Assembly (NCBI GenBank): GCA_021851785.1
Contig: JAJZBV010000005.1
Coordinates: forward strand, 1 to 64,000
Source of the DNA: Pseudomonadota bacterium
GTDB lineage: Bacteria > Pseudomonadota > Alphaproteobacteria > Acetobacterales > Acetobacteraceae
Direction: 5' to 3'
Length of the DNA stretch: 64,000 nt
Position 1 is the stretch's first letter. Every line of letters starts with the position of its first letter. The notes under the pieces are model-generated. The model saw only the letters and a program-made list of their open reading frames with translations, was not told the DNA's origin and did no database searches. This document shows positions 8,901-17,248 of this stretch, piece after piece. A program made the translations under genes and the position numbers.

Positions 8901-11465
8901 GGCGGCGCGATCACGCTGGGCGCCGGCGGCGCCGGCGATCTCTCGATCACCGCAGGCGCATTGTTCGACAGCCTCGGCGACAATGCCATCGCCGCCGGCG
9001 CCACCGCCGAGATCACCAATGCCGGGATTTTCGAGAAAACCGGCGGCGCCGGGGTCGCGACGATCGCCGCGCCGATCACCAGCACCGGCACCATTCTCGC
9101 CGCCGATGGCGCGCTCCTGTTTACCGGCGCCGGGAGTTTCGCCGGCGAACTCGGCGGCGCCGGCACCATCGCGCTCGCCGGCAACGCGACGCTGGGGAGC
9201 GGGCTTTCCATCACCGCCGGCGCCTTCGCGCTGGACAACGGCGCCGTGGCGACGCTCGCCGGCGCGCTCGATCTCGCCGATAAATTCATCCTCGCCGCCG
9301 GTGCGACGCTCGCCAATGGGAGTGCGGCGCTGACCCTGGCCGGCAACGCGACGCTGGATGGAACGGTGAGCGGTGCCGGCACCATCGCCGTCACCGGCAG
9401 CGCCATCGCCGACGGCCTCGCCATCAGCGGCTCCGAGACCGTCGATCTCTCCGGCACCATCACCCAGGACGGCAATATCGAACTCGGCGCCGGGATCAAC
9501 GATTCTCCGCTGCTCGATATCCAGTCGGGCGGCGTCTTCGCGATCAATGCCGACGCCAATATCAACACCGCCGGCACCGACGCCATCGACAATGCCGGAT
9601 TGCTCGAAAAAACCGCCGGCAACGGCATCAGCTACCTCTATGGCAATCTCAGCAATACCGGCACCATCGCGGTCCAGCGCGGCACGCTCTCGCTCGCCGC
9701 CGGGGCGGCGACGCTGGGCGGCACGCTTGCCGGCGCCGGAACGCTGGCGCTTACCGCCGGCGCGGCGGCGACCAGTGGCAACGCGATCAGCTTCTACACG
9801 CTGACGCCCGGCGTCGCGCTCTCCGTCACCGGACTCGGCGTTCTCGGCGCCGCCGAACTCGTCGCCGCCGCCGGCGGCGGCTATGCCGGCGATTTCACGC
9901 TCGCCGGCGGCGGCACCTTGGCCCCGGACGGCGCCGTTTTCACCCTCTCCGGCGCCGCCTCGCTCGACGGCGCGATCAGCGGCGCCGGCACCGTCGCCGT
10001 CAGCGGCCAAGCCGAAGCGAGCGGGCTCGCCGTCTCGGGCGGCGCGGTGCTCAGCGACACCGGCACAATGCTGCTCGACGGCGCCGCCTCGATCGGGAGC
10101 GCGAGCAGCACCGGCCAGATCGTCGTCGCCTCGGCGGGGACGCTCGAGATCACCGCCGATGCCGCGCTCACCGGCTATAACGCGAATGCCATCAGCAATG
10201 CCGGCGTGGTCGAAAAACTCGCCGGGATCGGGGCCAGCACGCTCTCCGGCGGCATCACCAATACCGGAACGGTGCTCGCGGCGAGCGGCACCATCGACAT
10301 CACCGGGACGCTCACCAACAACGCGCTGATCGAGGCGGCGGGCGGGACCATCGTTCTCGCCAACGCCATGGCCGCGAGCGGCGGCACGAGCGGCTTGGCC
10401 ACGATCGGCGCCGGCGGCGGGCTGGTGCTCGATGGCGCCCTCGCCGGCTCGCAAGGCATCGATTTCACCGCCGCCTCCGGCGTGCTCGCCCTCGCCGATC
10501 CGGGGCAGTTCTTCGGCACCATCGAGGGGTTCGCGAGCGGCGATGTCATCGATCTCACCACCGCCGGCTTCACTCCCGGCGCGGATACGCTGACCTATGG
10601 CAACCACATGCTGAGCCTCAGCGACGCCGGCACGCCGATCGCCGCCCTCGCCATGCCCGGCACCTATGCGGCGAGCGCTTTCCAGCTCTCCAGCGACGGC
10701 GCGAGCGGCACCGATATCACCCTCACGCTACCCTGCTTCGCCGCCGGCACGCGCATCGAAACGCCCGCCGGCGCGGTCGCGGTCGAGGCGTTGGCGGTCG
10801 GGGAGGCGGTTTCGCTCGCGCGCGGGGGGAGCGCGCGGATCATCTGGATCGGCTGGCGCGACATCGATTGCCTGCGCCATAAATATCCGGCGCGCGAGCG
10901 CCCGATCCGCATCGCCGCCCATGCGTTTGCCGATGGCGTGCCGCGGCGCGATATCGTGCTCTCGCCCGATCACGCGGTGTTCGTCGACGGCGTGCTGGTC
11001 CCGGTCAAATTCCTCGTCAACGGCAGCACCATCCGTGAGGAGCCGGTGGCACGGGTGCGCTATTTCCATATCGAACTCGCCGGCCATGACGTGCTGCTGA
11101 GCGAGGGGCTGGCGGTGGAGAGCTATCTCGATACCGGCAACCGCGGTGATTTCGTCAATGCGCGCGAGGCACCGGTGAATGGCGCGCGCGGGGCGGCGGC
11201 ACGCTGCGCGCCGCTCTGCCGATCGGGGAAAAAACTCGCCGCGATCCACGGCCGCCTCGCCCGCCGGGCGCTGGCCGCTCAGCCCGGCAAAACCTCGACG
11301 AAGCTGAGTCCGGCGGCGAGGACTGCGCGCAAATCCGGCAAAGCGAGCGCGATGCAGCCGGCGGTCGGCGCGAAATCCACAGTTGCGACATGGAGGAAAA
11401 TCGCCGAGCCGCGTCCCGGGCGCGGTGGATCATCGTTCCAGCCGAGCACACCGATGATGTCATAG
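5967..11465 (+). CDS. Giant beta-strand-repeat protein with C-terminal Hint domain
   Basis: The protein has 1832 residues. Residues 1-1589 are a low-complexity Gly/Ala/Ser/Thr-rich passenger made of strand-turn repeats such as LSGAASLDGAISGAGTV and NAGVVEKLAG, as in beta-helical adhesins. There are two large modules (about 1-745 and 750-1589). From Cys1590 (PCFAAGTRIETPAG) a Hint domain of the bacterial Hint_2 type follows, with VEALAVGEAVS, IIWIGWRDID, IVLSPDHAVFVDG, VRYFHIEL and ESYLDTGNRGDF. Hint domains can self-cleave peptide bonds; function and partners here are unknown. No signal peptide or autotransporter barrel is visible. ATG 5967 follows TGGAG by 6 bases; ATG 5955 is an alternative. 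The last 62 codons overlap the convergent L,D-transpeptidase gene. Confidence 0.85.
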   Translation: MPAGTNDDWIGASGAWSVAGNWSGGPPVSGDNAVFSAAIPIFVTYATSDAIAALSDASDPYATLDLVGGALSLTGGAWLGGFDQAAGSLALGAGTLTLGGPATLAGAISGPGVIDITGTAEALSGLAVSGGATLDVSGRLETSGAVTLGAASSDASAISVSGGDQFVIANPTTLAGEGTGGLFNRGLIEQFTSGTSDIAGNLTNSGTLAVAHGMLGLYGGASALAGTISGGGALAMFGGAQVAVGAGAVVTIATLEALNAGTTLTLDGGLGYGGDFTLGPGSGLAFATPNETLTLSGAASLGGVVAGASASAADIVSITGAGDLNGLILSDATLADAASVTMDGPMTLEGGGKIAIAAGANFTILTDAAIGAAAGLGAISNAGDFAKTGGDGTSYVTATFSNTGTLAADAGTLALEGGAGSLGGALEGAGTLLLAGGGSFTLDSGVVVTVADLAVSGAGSELTLATSLADAGGFSLGQGTTIALGGESLTLAGSQIALDGTLAGPGTLTLAGSADLSGLVAEGGATLAVSGAAAADGPLTLGTASGGTELLVGAGGSLTIDAAALISGSGTLVNDGVITAWNGLGAATIAAALVNQGTLALEAGTLDLTGAVSNSGEISIGDGALSVAGGLAGGGTLSLGAGASAILGGAAAGTIHFAAAGAALTLDALASVAATISGFAAGDTIDLANVQANGFSYGGGTLTLTDASDGGPASVVGALALPGLGSSPALALANDGANGTEILLAPASPVFSTPSAAITLDSWNWSSGWATPPGSTDDAIIPNDGSTAETITFVNNTTVAALAGGDLVTLLLHAGTLAVDSGLSWNGALTVDGGALDLLSGGTIAGSFSLAAGDSVALGANVLQLGSADIAGTISGGGTLDFASGGGTIAAGAAITTGGIDIADALTLQTPLAYSGDFSLAAAGQLALGGETPTLSGEATLAGTLTGAGSLIVTGTGDLAGAIIGGDASLIDSGTLFDGGAITLGAGGAGDLSITAGALFDSLGDNAIAAGATAEITNAGIFEKTGGAGVATIAAPITSTGTILAADGALLFTGAGSFAGELGGAGTIALAGNATLGSGLSITAGAFALDNGAVATLAGALDLADKFILAAGATLANGSAALTLAGNATLDGTVSGAGTIAVTGSAIADGLAISGSETVDLSGTITQDGNIELGAGINDSPLLDIQSGGVFAINADANINTAGTDAIDNAGLLEKTAGNGISYLYGNLSNTGTIAVQRGTLSLAAGAATLGGTLAGAGTLALTAGAAATSGNAISFYTLTPGVALSVTGLGVLGAAELVAAAGGGYAGDFTLAGGGTLAPDGAVFTLSGAASLDGAISGAGTVAVSGQAEASGLAVSGGAVLSDTGTMLLDGAASIGSASSTGQIVVASAGTLEITADAALTGYNANAISNAGVVEKLAGIGASTLSGGITNTGTVLAASGTIDITGTLTNNALIEAAGGTIVLANAMAASGGTSGLATIGAGGGLVLDGALAGSQGIDFTAASGVLALADPGQFFGTIEGFASGDVIDLTTAGFTPGADTLTYGNHMLSLSDAGTPIAALAMPGTYAASAFQLSSDGASGTDITLTLPCFAAGTRIETPAGAVAVEALAVGEAVSLARGGSARIIWIGWRDIDCLRHKYPARERPIRIAAHAFADGVPRRDIVLSPDHAVFVDGVLVPVKFLVNGSTIREEPVARVRYFHIELAGHDVLLSEGLAVESYLDTGNRGDFVNAREAPVNGARGAAARCAPLCRSGKKLAAIHGRLARRALAAQPGKTSTKLSPAARTARKSGKASAMQPAVGAKSTVATWRKIAEPRPGRGGSSFQPSTPMMS

Positions 11466-11788
11466 AGCCCATCCCGCCGCCACAATTCCTCGTGGCTTGC
11501 GGGATGGGGCAGGCGGATCATGCGGTTATAGGCGGGGTCGGCGGGATCGTCGCACCAGCCATCCGCGGGGGCGATCGGCTCGCGCGGGACCGCGACGCGC
11601 GGGATCGCGACGCGATCGGCGCGGTAGAGCACGCGGCGGAGCGGCAGCAATCCAACCGGCGTCGCGCCATCGCCCTCGCTTTTCTCGGCCCGCACGCCGG
11701 CGCGCCCGAGTGCGGCGCGATATCTCTCCCCCGCGAGCAGGAACACGCCATCAGGGCGGGCCGTCGCGATGCCGTCCGTCCCCGCCAT
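11279..11788 (-). CDS. L,D-transpeptidase (YkuD) family protein
   Basis: The 169-residue protein carries the YkuD catalytic pattern: His133 in IFLHVA and Cys145 in PTAGCIALA. This Cys-His site is used by L,D-transpeptidases that form 3-3 peptidoglycan crosslinks or attach lipoproteins. There is no obvious signal peptide, as in the short YkuD proteins common in Proteobacteria, so the site of action is uncertain. The ATG overlaps the recR stop by one base (TGATG on the minus strand), which suggests translational coupling. Its 3' end overlaps the Hint gene by 187 bases in convergent orientation. Confidence 0.88.
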   Translation of the reverse strand: MAGTDGIATARPDGVFLLAGERYRAALGRAGVRAEKSEGDGATPVGLLPLRRVLYRADRVAIPRVAVPREPIAPADGWCDDPADPAYNRMIRLPHPASHEELWRRDGLYDIIGVLGWNDDPPRPGRGSAIFLHVATVDFAPTAGCIALALPDLRAVLAAGLSFVEVLPG

Positions 11789-12390
11789 CACGGCGCCTCC
11801 TCGTAGCGCCGGGCGCGAAGGGCCTGCGCCAGCGTGCCCTCGTCGAGCGTCTCCAGCGTGCCGCCCATCGGCACGCCTTGGGCGAGGCGGCTGACGGCAA
11901 CCCCGCTCGGGCGCAGCCGGTCGGCGAGCCAATGCATGGTGGTCGCGCCCTCCACCGTCGCCGGCAAGGCGAGAATGACCTCCCGCACCCCGCCAGCCTC
12001 GAGGCGCGCGAGCAGCGGCGCGAGGTTCAAATCCTCCGGCCCGACGCCGCCGAGCGCCGAAAGCAACCCACCCAGCACGTGATAGCGCCCGCGAAAAAGC
12101 CCGCCCCGTTCCATCGCCCAGAGATCGCCCACCCCGTCCACGACGCAGACGAGGCCCGCCTCCCGCCCGGGATCGGCGCAGATCGCGCAGGGATCGACAC
12201 TGTCGAGATTGCCGCACGCCCGGCATTGCCGGATCGCGGCGCCGGCGGCGGCGAGCGCGGTGGCAAGCGGCGCGAGACGCGCCTCCGGCTCGCGCAAGAG
12301 CCACAGCGCCGCCCGCCGCGCGCTGCGCGGGCCAAGCCCGGGAAGCCGCCCGAGCAGCGCGATCAGCCGCGCGATTTCCGGCCCACCCAA
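11788..12390 (-). CDS. recR: Recombination protein RecR
   Basis: RecR acts with RecF and RecO in loading RecA at gaps. The 200-residue length fits the family. PGLGPRSARRAALWLL is the helix-hairpin-helix, and the four zinc ligands are C56, C59, C68 and C71. The Toprim part contains LVCVVDGVGDLWAMER and later ALPATVEGATT. The start is TTG 12390, because GGAG sits 7 bases upstream and translation from here gives the classical N-terminus GGPEIARLIALLGRLPGLG. An upstream extension would read through an AT-rich repeat region. It lies downstream of dnaX-ybaB, the widespread dnaX-ybaB-recR order. Confidence 0.95.
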   Translation of the reverse strand: MGGPEIARLIALLGRLPGLGPRSARRAALWLLREPEARLAPLATALAAAGAAIRQCRACGNLDSVDPCAICADPGREAGLVCVVDGVGDLWAMERGGLFRGRYHVLGGLLSALGGVGPEDLNLAPLLARLEAGGVREVILALPATVEGATTMHWLADRLRPSGVAVSRLAQGVPMGGTLETLDEGTLAQALRARRYEEAP

Positions 12391-12394
12391 GGTC

Positions 12395-12560
12395 AGACTC
12401 CAGAAAATATTGGAAGAAAATCTTCTTTTTCTGAAGAAAAAGAAGCAAGAAGACTTTCTCCCCATTTCCTCGGCGCGGCAGTGCCGAAGGCACTGTCCAG
12501 CGGATAAAAGTTTTTTGGTTCTTTTTTTTCAAAAAAGAACATTTTTTCTGTTTTTTCTTT
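12395..12560. repeat. AT-rich intergenic repeat with three perfect inverted repeats
   Basis: Three hairpins lie between ybaB and recR. CTTCTTTTTC/GAAAAAGAAG is at 12422-12431 and 12436-12445. CAGTGCC/GGCACTG is at 12479-12485 and 12489-12495. GTTCTTTTTT/AAAAAAGAAC is at 12518-12527 and 12531-12540. Long A and T runs surround them. Composition is unlike the flanking high-GC genes. It may act as a terminator or processing site between ybaB and recR, or be a dispersed repeat. Confidence 0.7.
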
Positions 12561-12884
12561 TTAGAACGGCAGCGTCATCCCCGGCGGCAGGTTGATGCCG
12601 CCGGTCAGCGCTTGCATCTCGCCGGCGGTGACGCTTTCCAGCCGGCGTTTGGCATCGGCGTGGGCGGCGATGATGAGATCCTCCAGAACCTCCATCTCGG
12701 CGGGGTCGGCGAGTTTGGGGTCGATTTTGATGCGTTTCATCTCGCCTTTGCCGGTGAGGGTTACGCGCACCATGCCGGCCCCGGATTCGCCCTCGATTTC
12801 CATCCCCTCCAGCCTTGCCTGCATTTCCTGCATTTTCTGCTGCATTTGCGAGGCCTGTTTCATCAGGCCGGCGAGATTTTTCAT
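12561..12884 (-). CDS. YbaB/EbfC family nucleoid-associated protein
   Basis: The 107-residue protein begins [19 protein letters not shown], with a Met/Gln-rich helix. It continues with [18 protein letters not shown] and ends with the family-typical GGINLPPGM. YbaB/EbfC proteins are small DNA-binding dimers. ATG 12884 overlaps the dnaX stop by four bases (ATGA), so translation is probably coupled. recR follows after the AT-rich repeat region. Confidence 0.95.
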   Translation of the reverse strand: MKNLAGLMKQASQMQQKMQEMQARLEGMEIEGESGAGMVRVTLTGKGEMKRIKIDPKLADPAEMEVLEDLIIAAHADAKRRLESVTAGEMQALTGGINLPPGMTLPF

Positions 12885-14719
12885 GCGTCGAACTCCTCGG
12901 GGAAACCCGCCGCGTCATCGCCGGCGGGGTTGGCGGGGTCGAAACCCGGGTCATCGGGATCAAAAACTGGCCTGGCTTCCCCGCCGCCGATGGCCGGCAG
13001 GCCGTAGGCGTCGAGACCGGCGGTATGCACCGCCTCCATGCGGGCGCCGGGAAACGCCGCCATGATCGCCTGGATCAGGGGATGGCGGATTGCTGCCTCG
13101 CGCCGCGCCGCATCCGCGGCCCGCCCCTGTTCGGCGAGCGTCGGCTCGCCCGCGGCCGTCGCGAGCGCGATCGTCCAGCGCCGGCCGCTGGCCTCGGCGA
13201 GCACGGCGGCGAAGCGGGCGGCGAGGTCGCGCGGGAGATCGGCCTCGGGGCGAAGCTCGATCACCGGCGGCGCATAGCGCACGAGATGGACGCCGTGCAG
13301 CAGATGGGCATGGAGGGTTGCCTCGCGCGCCGCCGCGACCAACGCCACCGCCTCGCGAAAGCTTCCCGGCAGCGGCGCCGAAACCGTGCCGCCGCCGATG
13401 ACGGCGCGGGCGCCATCGCCGCCGGAGGGCGATGGCGGGAATGACGGGGCGGGCGGGGCGGCGGCGGGCGCGGTGGCCAGGCGTTGCAGAATTTCCCCCG
13501 GCGGCGGCAGATCGGCGACATGGCAGAGGCGGATCAGCACCATCTCCGCCGCCGCCCGCGCGTCCGGCGCTTGTTCGACCTCGGCGAGACCCTTGAGCAG
13601 CATCTGCCAGGCGCGCGCCAGCACCGGGATCGCAACGCGCACCGCGAGGGCCGCGCCACGCACCCGCTCGGCCTCGGTGAATTCGCTGCTCGCGCGCAAT
13701 TCCGGGATCGTCTTGAGCCGGCTCAGCGTATGGACGAGGGCCAGCAGATCCTGCAAGAGCGTCGCGAAATCGGCGCCGAATTCATGGGCCCGGGCGGTGA
13801 TCGCCAGCATCTCGGGAACCCGCCCGGCGAGCACCGCCTCGATGAGATCGAACACCATCTCGCGATCGGCGAGCCCCAGCATTTCGGCGACACTGGCGGC
13901 GCTGACCCGCCCGCCGGCCGGGGCCTCGGCGATCGCCTGGTCGAGGAGCGAAAGCCCGTCACGCACCGAGCCCTCGGCGGCGCGGGCGATCAGTGCCAGC
14001 GCCTCGGGCTCGGCGGTGAAGCCCTCCAGCCCAATGATGCGCGCAAAATGCGCCGCGAGATCGGCGGCCGCAACGCGCCGGAGATCGAAGCGCTGACAGC
14101 GCGACAGCACGGTGATCGGCACCTTGCGCAATTCGGTGGTGGCGAAGATGAATTTCACGTGCGGCGGCGGCTCCTCCAGGGTTTTGAGGAGCGCGTTGAA
14201 GGCGTTGCGCGACAGCATGTGGACTTCGTCGATGACGAACACCTTGGTGCGCGCCTGGAGCGGGCGAAACCGCGTCGCCTCGATGATCTCGCGCACGTCA
14301 TCGACGCCGGTGCGCGAGGCCGCGTCCATTTCCATGACATCGGGATGGCGGTCGGCGAGAATGGCGCGGCAATCGGCGCATGCGCCGCACGGCGTCGCGG
14401 TCGGGCCGCCTTTGCCGTCGGGGCCGGTGCAGTTGAGGGCGCGGGCGATGATGCGGGCGGTCGTGGTCTTGCCCACACCACGCACGCCGGTCAGCATGAA
14501 GGCATGGGCGACGCGGTTTTGCGCGAACGCATTGCGCAACACCCGGACCATGGTTTCCTGGCCGATCAGATCCTCAAAGAGCGTCGGGCGGTATTTGCGC
14601 GCGAGCACCCGATAGGCGGCGGCCGCGGTGTCCACGGGCGGTGGCGCATCGCCGAACAGCCCCGGCCCCGGCGGGGTCGGCGACGCGGGCGGGGGGGAGG
14701 GGTCGAACAGGCCGGACAT
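12881..14719 (-). CDS. dnaX: DNA polymerase III subunits gamma/tau
   Basis: DnaX is the ATPase of the clamp loader. The 612-residue protein has an N-terminal AAA+ module: RKYRP at 41-45, Walker [11 protein letters not shown] (78-87), zinc ligands C97, C111, C114 and C117, and Walker [11 protein letters not shown] with the sensor region [21 protein letters not shown] Pro/Ala-rich linker and a C-terminal tau-like domain follow. The 30 N-terminal Pro-rich residues are an extension. ATG 14719 is used; the frame is open further upstream into the SRP RNA region, which is not expected to code. It overlaps ybaB by four bases. Confidence 0.95.
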   Translation of the reverse strand: MSGLFDPSPPPASPTPPGPGLFGDAPPPVDTAAAAYRVLARKYRPTLFEDLIGQETMVRVLRNAFAQNRVAHAFMLTGVRGVGKTTTARIIARALNCTGPDGKGGPTATPCGACADCRAILADRHPDVMEMDAASRTGVDDVREIIEATRFRPLQARTKVFVIDEVHMLSRNAFNALLKTLEEPPPHVKFIFATTELRKVPITVLSRCQRFDLRRVAAADLAAHFARIIGLEGFTAEPEALALIARAAEGSVRDGLSLLDQAIAEAPAGGRVSAASVAEMLGLADREMVFDLIEAVLAGRVPEMLAITARAHEFGADFATLLQDLLALVHTLSRLKTIPELRASSEFTEAERVRGAALAVRVAIPVLARAWQMLLKGLAEVEQAPDARAAAEMVLIRLCHVADLPPPGEILQRLATAPAAAPPAPSFPPSPSGGDGARAVIGGGTVSAPLPGSFREAVALVAAAREATLHAHLLHGVHLVRYAPPVIELRPEADLPRDLAARFAAVLAEASGRRWTIALATAAGEPTLAEQGRAADAARREAAIRHPLIQAIMAAFPGARMEAVHTAGLDAYGLPAIGGGEARPVFDPDDPGFDPANPAGDDAAGFPEEFDA

Positions 14720-14767
14720 GCGCGGGGCGGACCGAGCCGCCGCGGCGGCTTCCCTGACAGGGTTTCG

Positions 14768-14875
14768 GGGTGGGAGGCCGGACCAACGACCCAAGCGGAA
14801 ACTCGTTGCGGCTGCTTCCTTCCGGACCTGACCGGGTTGGCGAGGCGCCCGTCCGCCGCCGACCTCCCGGCACCC
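14768..14875 (-). ncRNA. ffs: Small signal recognition particle RNA (4.5S)
   Basis: Read on the minus strand, the region contains the invariant SRP core GGTCAGGTCCGGAAGGAAGC, the apical domain that binds Ffh. The ends form a long stem: GGGAGGTC (complement of 14861-14868) pairs with GGCCTCCC (complement of 14772-14779). The size of about 108 nt fits the short bacterial type. It lies just upstream of dnaX in the same orientation, as in many Proteobacteria. Exact ends are approximate. Confidence 0.93.
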
Positions 14876-15020
14876 TTATCGCCCAGCGTCGCCGCCGCGG
14901 CAAGGGCTTCGGGGTGCGGCAGGTAGCGCCGCCTTGCCTCGCCCGGCGCGAGGCCGGATACTCACCGCCACCGGCCGGCGAGACCCCGATGGCGAGAAAC
15001 GGCGGCCAGGAGAACCGAGG

Positions 15021-16019
15021 ATGAGCATGAGCAAGAGCGGCTTTCGCGCCCTGGTCGCGCGTGAGAAAGGCGGGCAGCAGACGCTCGCCCTCGAAACCCT
15101 GACCGACGCCGATCTGCCGGCGGCGGACGTCACCGTCGATGTCGAATACTCGTCCTTCAACTACAAGGACGGGCTCGCGCTCGCCGGGCGGAACCGCATT
15201 CTGCGCCACTATCCGATCATTCCGGGGATCGATTTCGCGGGCACCGTCGCCGGCTCCGAAAACCCGCGCTTCCGGCCCGGCGAGCGTGTCGTGCTGACCG
15301 GCTTCGGGGTCGGCGAGAATTGGTCCGGCGGGTTTGCCGAACGCGCCCGGGTCAAGGGCGAGTGGCTGGTCAAGCTGCCCGAGGGCCTCGATTGCCGGCG
15401 AGCGATGGCGATCGGCACCGCCGGGTTCACGGCGATGCTCGCCGTCATGGCGCTGGAGCGCCACGGCATCGCCAAGGGCGGCAATGTCCTGGTGACCGGG
15501 GCGGCGGGCGGGGTTGGCAGCATCGCGGTGCGGCTGCTCTCGCGGCTCGGCTATCAGGTCACGGCGCTGACCGGGCGGGCCACCGAGCGGGCGTTCCTGG
15601 AAGGGCAGGGCGCTATCGCGATCCTCGAACGTGCCGCCTATCAGGCGCCGGGCAAGCCGCTCCAGGCCGAGCGCTGGCAGGGCGCGGTCGATACCGTCGG
15701 CGGCACGATCCTCGCCAATGTGCTGGCGGCGACCGCCTATGGCGGCGCGGTTGCCGCGTGCGGCCTGGCCGGCGGCGCCGATCTGCCGACCAGCGTGTTC
15801 CCCTTCATTCTGCGCGGCGCGGCCCTGCTCGGGATTGATTCCGTGCAATGCCCGCCCGCGCCGCGCGAGGAAGCCTGGCGGCGGCTGGCGCGAGAACTGA
15901 CGGCGGCGGATCTGGCTGCGGTGACCGAAGAGATCGGTCTTGGCGATCTCCCCGCCCGCGCCGAGGCGATCCTCGCCGGGCGGGTGCGTGGGCGCAGCGT
16001 CGTCGATGTGCGGAAATGA
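15021..16019 (+). CDS. Acrylyl-CoA reductase (AcuI/YhdH-type) MDR oxidoreductase
   Basis: The 332-residue protein is a medium-chain dehydrogenase/reductase without zinc ligands. The N-terminal motif YSSFNYKDGLALAGRNRILR and PIIPGIDFAGTV match the YhdH/AcuI group, NADPH-dependent reductases of acrylyl-CoA. The nucleotide-binding loop is VTGAAGGVGSIAVRLL, and VDTVGG follows. ATG 15021 has AGGAG and CCGAGG upstream; ATG 15027 is possible. An M20 peptidase gene follows after 12 bases, so the two are probably cotranscribed. The in vivo substrate is inferred from family only. Confidence 0.88.
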   Translation: MSMSKSGFRALVAREKGGQQTLALETLTDADLPAADVTVDVEYSSFNYKDGLALAGRNRILRHYPIIPGIDFAGTVAGSENPRFRPGERVVLTGFGVGENWSGGFAERARVKGEWLVKLPEGLDCRRAMAIGTAGFTAMLAVMALERHGIAKGGNVLVTGAAGGVGSIAVRLLSRLGYQVTALTGRATERAFLEGQGAIAILERAAYQAPGKPLQAERWQGAVDTVGGTILANVLAATAYGGAVAACGLAGGADLPTSVFPFILRGAALLGIDSVQCPPAPREEAWRRLARELTAADLAAVTEEIGLGDLPARAEAILAGRVRGRSVVDVRK

Positions 16020-16031
16020 GGTGAGGACGGC

Positions 16032-17174
16032 ATGAGCAGCACCCTGGACCCCAACACCCTTCCCTTCGACACGGCGGCGATGCTCGCCGGTCTCAGGCCC
16101 TGGATCGAATGCGAATCGCCGACCTTCGATGCCGTCGCGGTCAATCGCATGATGGCGGTCGCGAGCCGTGATCTCGCGGTGATGGGGGCGAGGATCGAGC
16201 GCATCCCGGGACGGATGGGGTTCGGCGATTGCGTCCGCGCCCATCTGCCGCACCCGCGCGCCGGTGAGCCCGGCATCCTGGTGATGGGACATCTCGATAC
16301 CGTCCACCCGATCGGAACCCTCGCCGACCTGCCCTGGCGCGAAACCGACGGGCGTTGCTACGGCCCCGGCATTCTCGACATGAAGGGCGGCAATTTCCTC
16401 GCCCTCGAAGCGCTCCGGCACTTGGCGAAGGCCGGCGTCACGACGCCGCTTCCGGTCACCGTGCTGCTGACCAGCGACGAGGAGGTGGGCAGCCCGAGTA
16501 CCCGTGATCTCATCGAGGCCGAGGCCGCGCGTCACCGCTTCGTCCTGGTGCCGGAGCCGGGGCGGAGCGATGGCGCCGTGGTCACCGGCCGCTACGCCAT
16601 CGCGCGGTTCCATCTCGAAGCGGTCGGGCGGCCGAGCCATGCCGGCGCGCGGCTCGCCGAGGGGCGTTCGGCGATCCGCCGCATGGCGCAGAAGCTCATC
16701 GAGATCGAGGGCATGACGAACGAGAACTGCACCTTCAGTGTCGGCGTCGTCCATGGTGGGCAGTGGGTGAATTGCGTCGCGACCCGTTGCCACGGCGAGG
16801 CGCTCAGCATGGCCAAGCGCCAGGCCGATCTGGACCACGCGGTCGGCCGCATGCTGGCGCTCTCCGACAGCGCCGATGGCGTCACGTTCACCGTGACACG
16901 CGGCGTCACGCGCCCGGTCTGGGAGCCGGATGACGCGACCCTCGCCCTCTATCGGACGGCGCGCGGCATCGCGCGATCGATCGGCTTTTCGATCGGCCAT
17001 GAGAGCGCCGGCGGCGGCTCGGATGCCAATTTCACCGGCGCGCTCGGCATTCCCTCGCTCGACGGGCTCGGCGCGCTCGGGGACGGGCTCCATACCCTCG
17101 GCGAATATATCGAGATCGACAGTTTGGCCGCACGCGGGAAATTGATGGCCGGGCTGCTCGCGACCCTCTGCTGA
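16032..17174 (+). CDS. M20 family metallopeptidase (glutamate carboxypeptidase-like)
   Basis: The 380-residue protein shows the di-zinc M20 site: GHLDTVHP with His87 and Asp89, GPGILDMKGG with Asp116, TSDEEVGS with Glu150/Glu151, VPEPG with Glu175, and a late His in GDGLHTLGEY. Such enzymes remove C-terminal Glu or cleave related amide bonds, as in carboxypeptidase G2. The substrate is not determined. No signal peptide is seen, so it is probably cytosolic. It follows the acuI-like gene at 12 bases. Confidence 0.88.
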   Translation: MSSTLDPNTLPFDTAAMLAGLRPWIECESPTFDAVAVNRMMAVASRDLAVMGARIERIPGRMGFGDCVRAHLPHPRAGEPGILVMGHLDTVHPIGTLADLPWRETDGRCYGPGILDMKGGNFLALEALRHLAKAGVTTPLPVTVLLTSDEEVGSPSTRDLIEAEAARHRFVLVPEPGRSDGAVVTGRYAIARFHLEAVGRPSHAGARLAEGRSAIRRMAQKLIEIEGMTNENCTFSVGVVHGGQWVNCVATRCHGEALSMAKRQADLDHAVGRMLALSDSADGVTFTVTRGVTRPVWEPDDATLALYRTARGIARSIGFSIGHESAGGGSDANFTGALGIPSLDGLGALGDGLHTLGEYIEIDSLAARGKLMAGLLATLC

Positions 17175-17248
17175 GTCTTGGGTCACTGAGTCTCGGCGCG
17201 CGGCGATCGTTTCGTATTTTTTCACCATTGCCGGGCATTCTGGCGCGC

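Noticed and set aside
5823-10607. Long antisense reading frames (703 and 799 codons) opposite the Hint gene
   Set aside because: They are Arg/Gly/Glu-rich mirror frames caused by the regular GC-rich codons of the repeat protein. They have no domain and no ribosome site.
5967-10733. Possible CRISPR or DNA-level tandem array inside the Hint gene
   Set aside because: Repeats are degenerate at DNA level and in frame at protein level, so they are protein repeats, not a CRISPR array.
10734-11170. Hint domain as an intein
   Set aside because: There is no intein C-terminal Asn plus nucleophile junction and no host protein with conserved exteins; the domain is of the bacterial Hint_2 type at a C-terminus.
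12209-12595. Plus-strand frame across recR and the AT-rich repeat
   Set aside because: It reads through hairpins and poly-T and has no protein-like composition; recR on the minus strand explains the coding signal.
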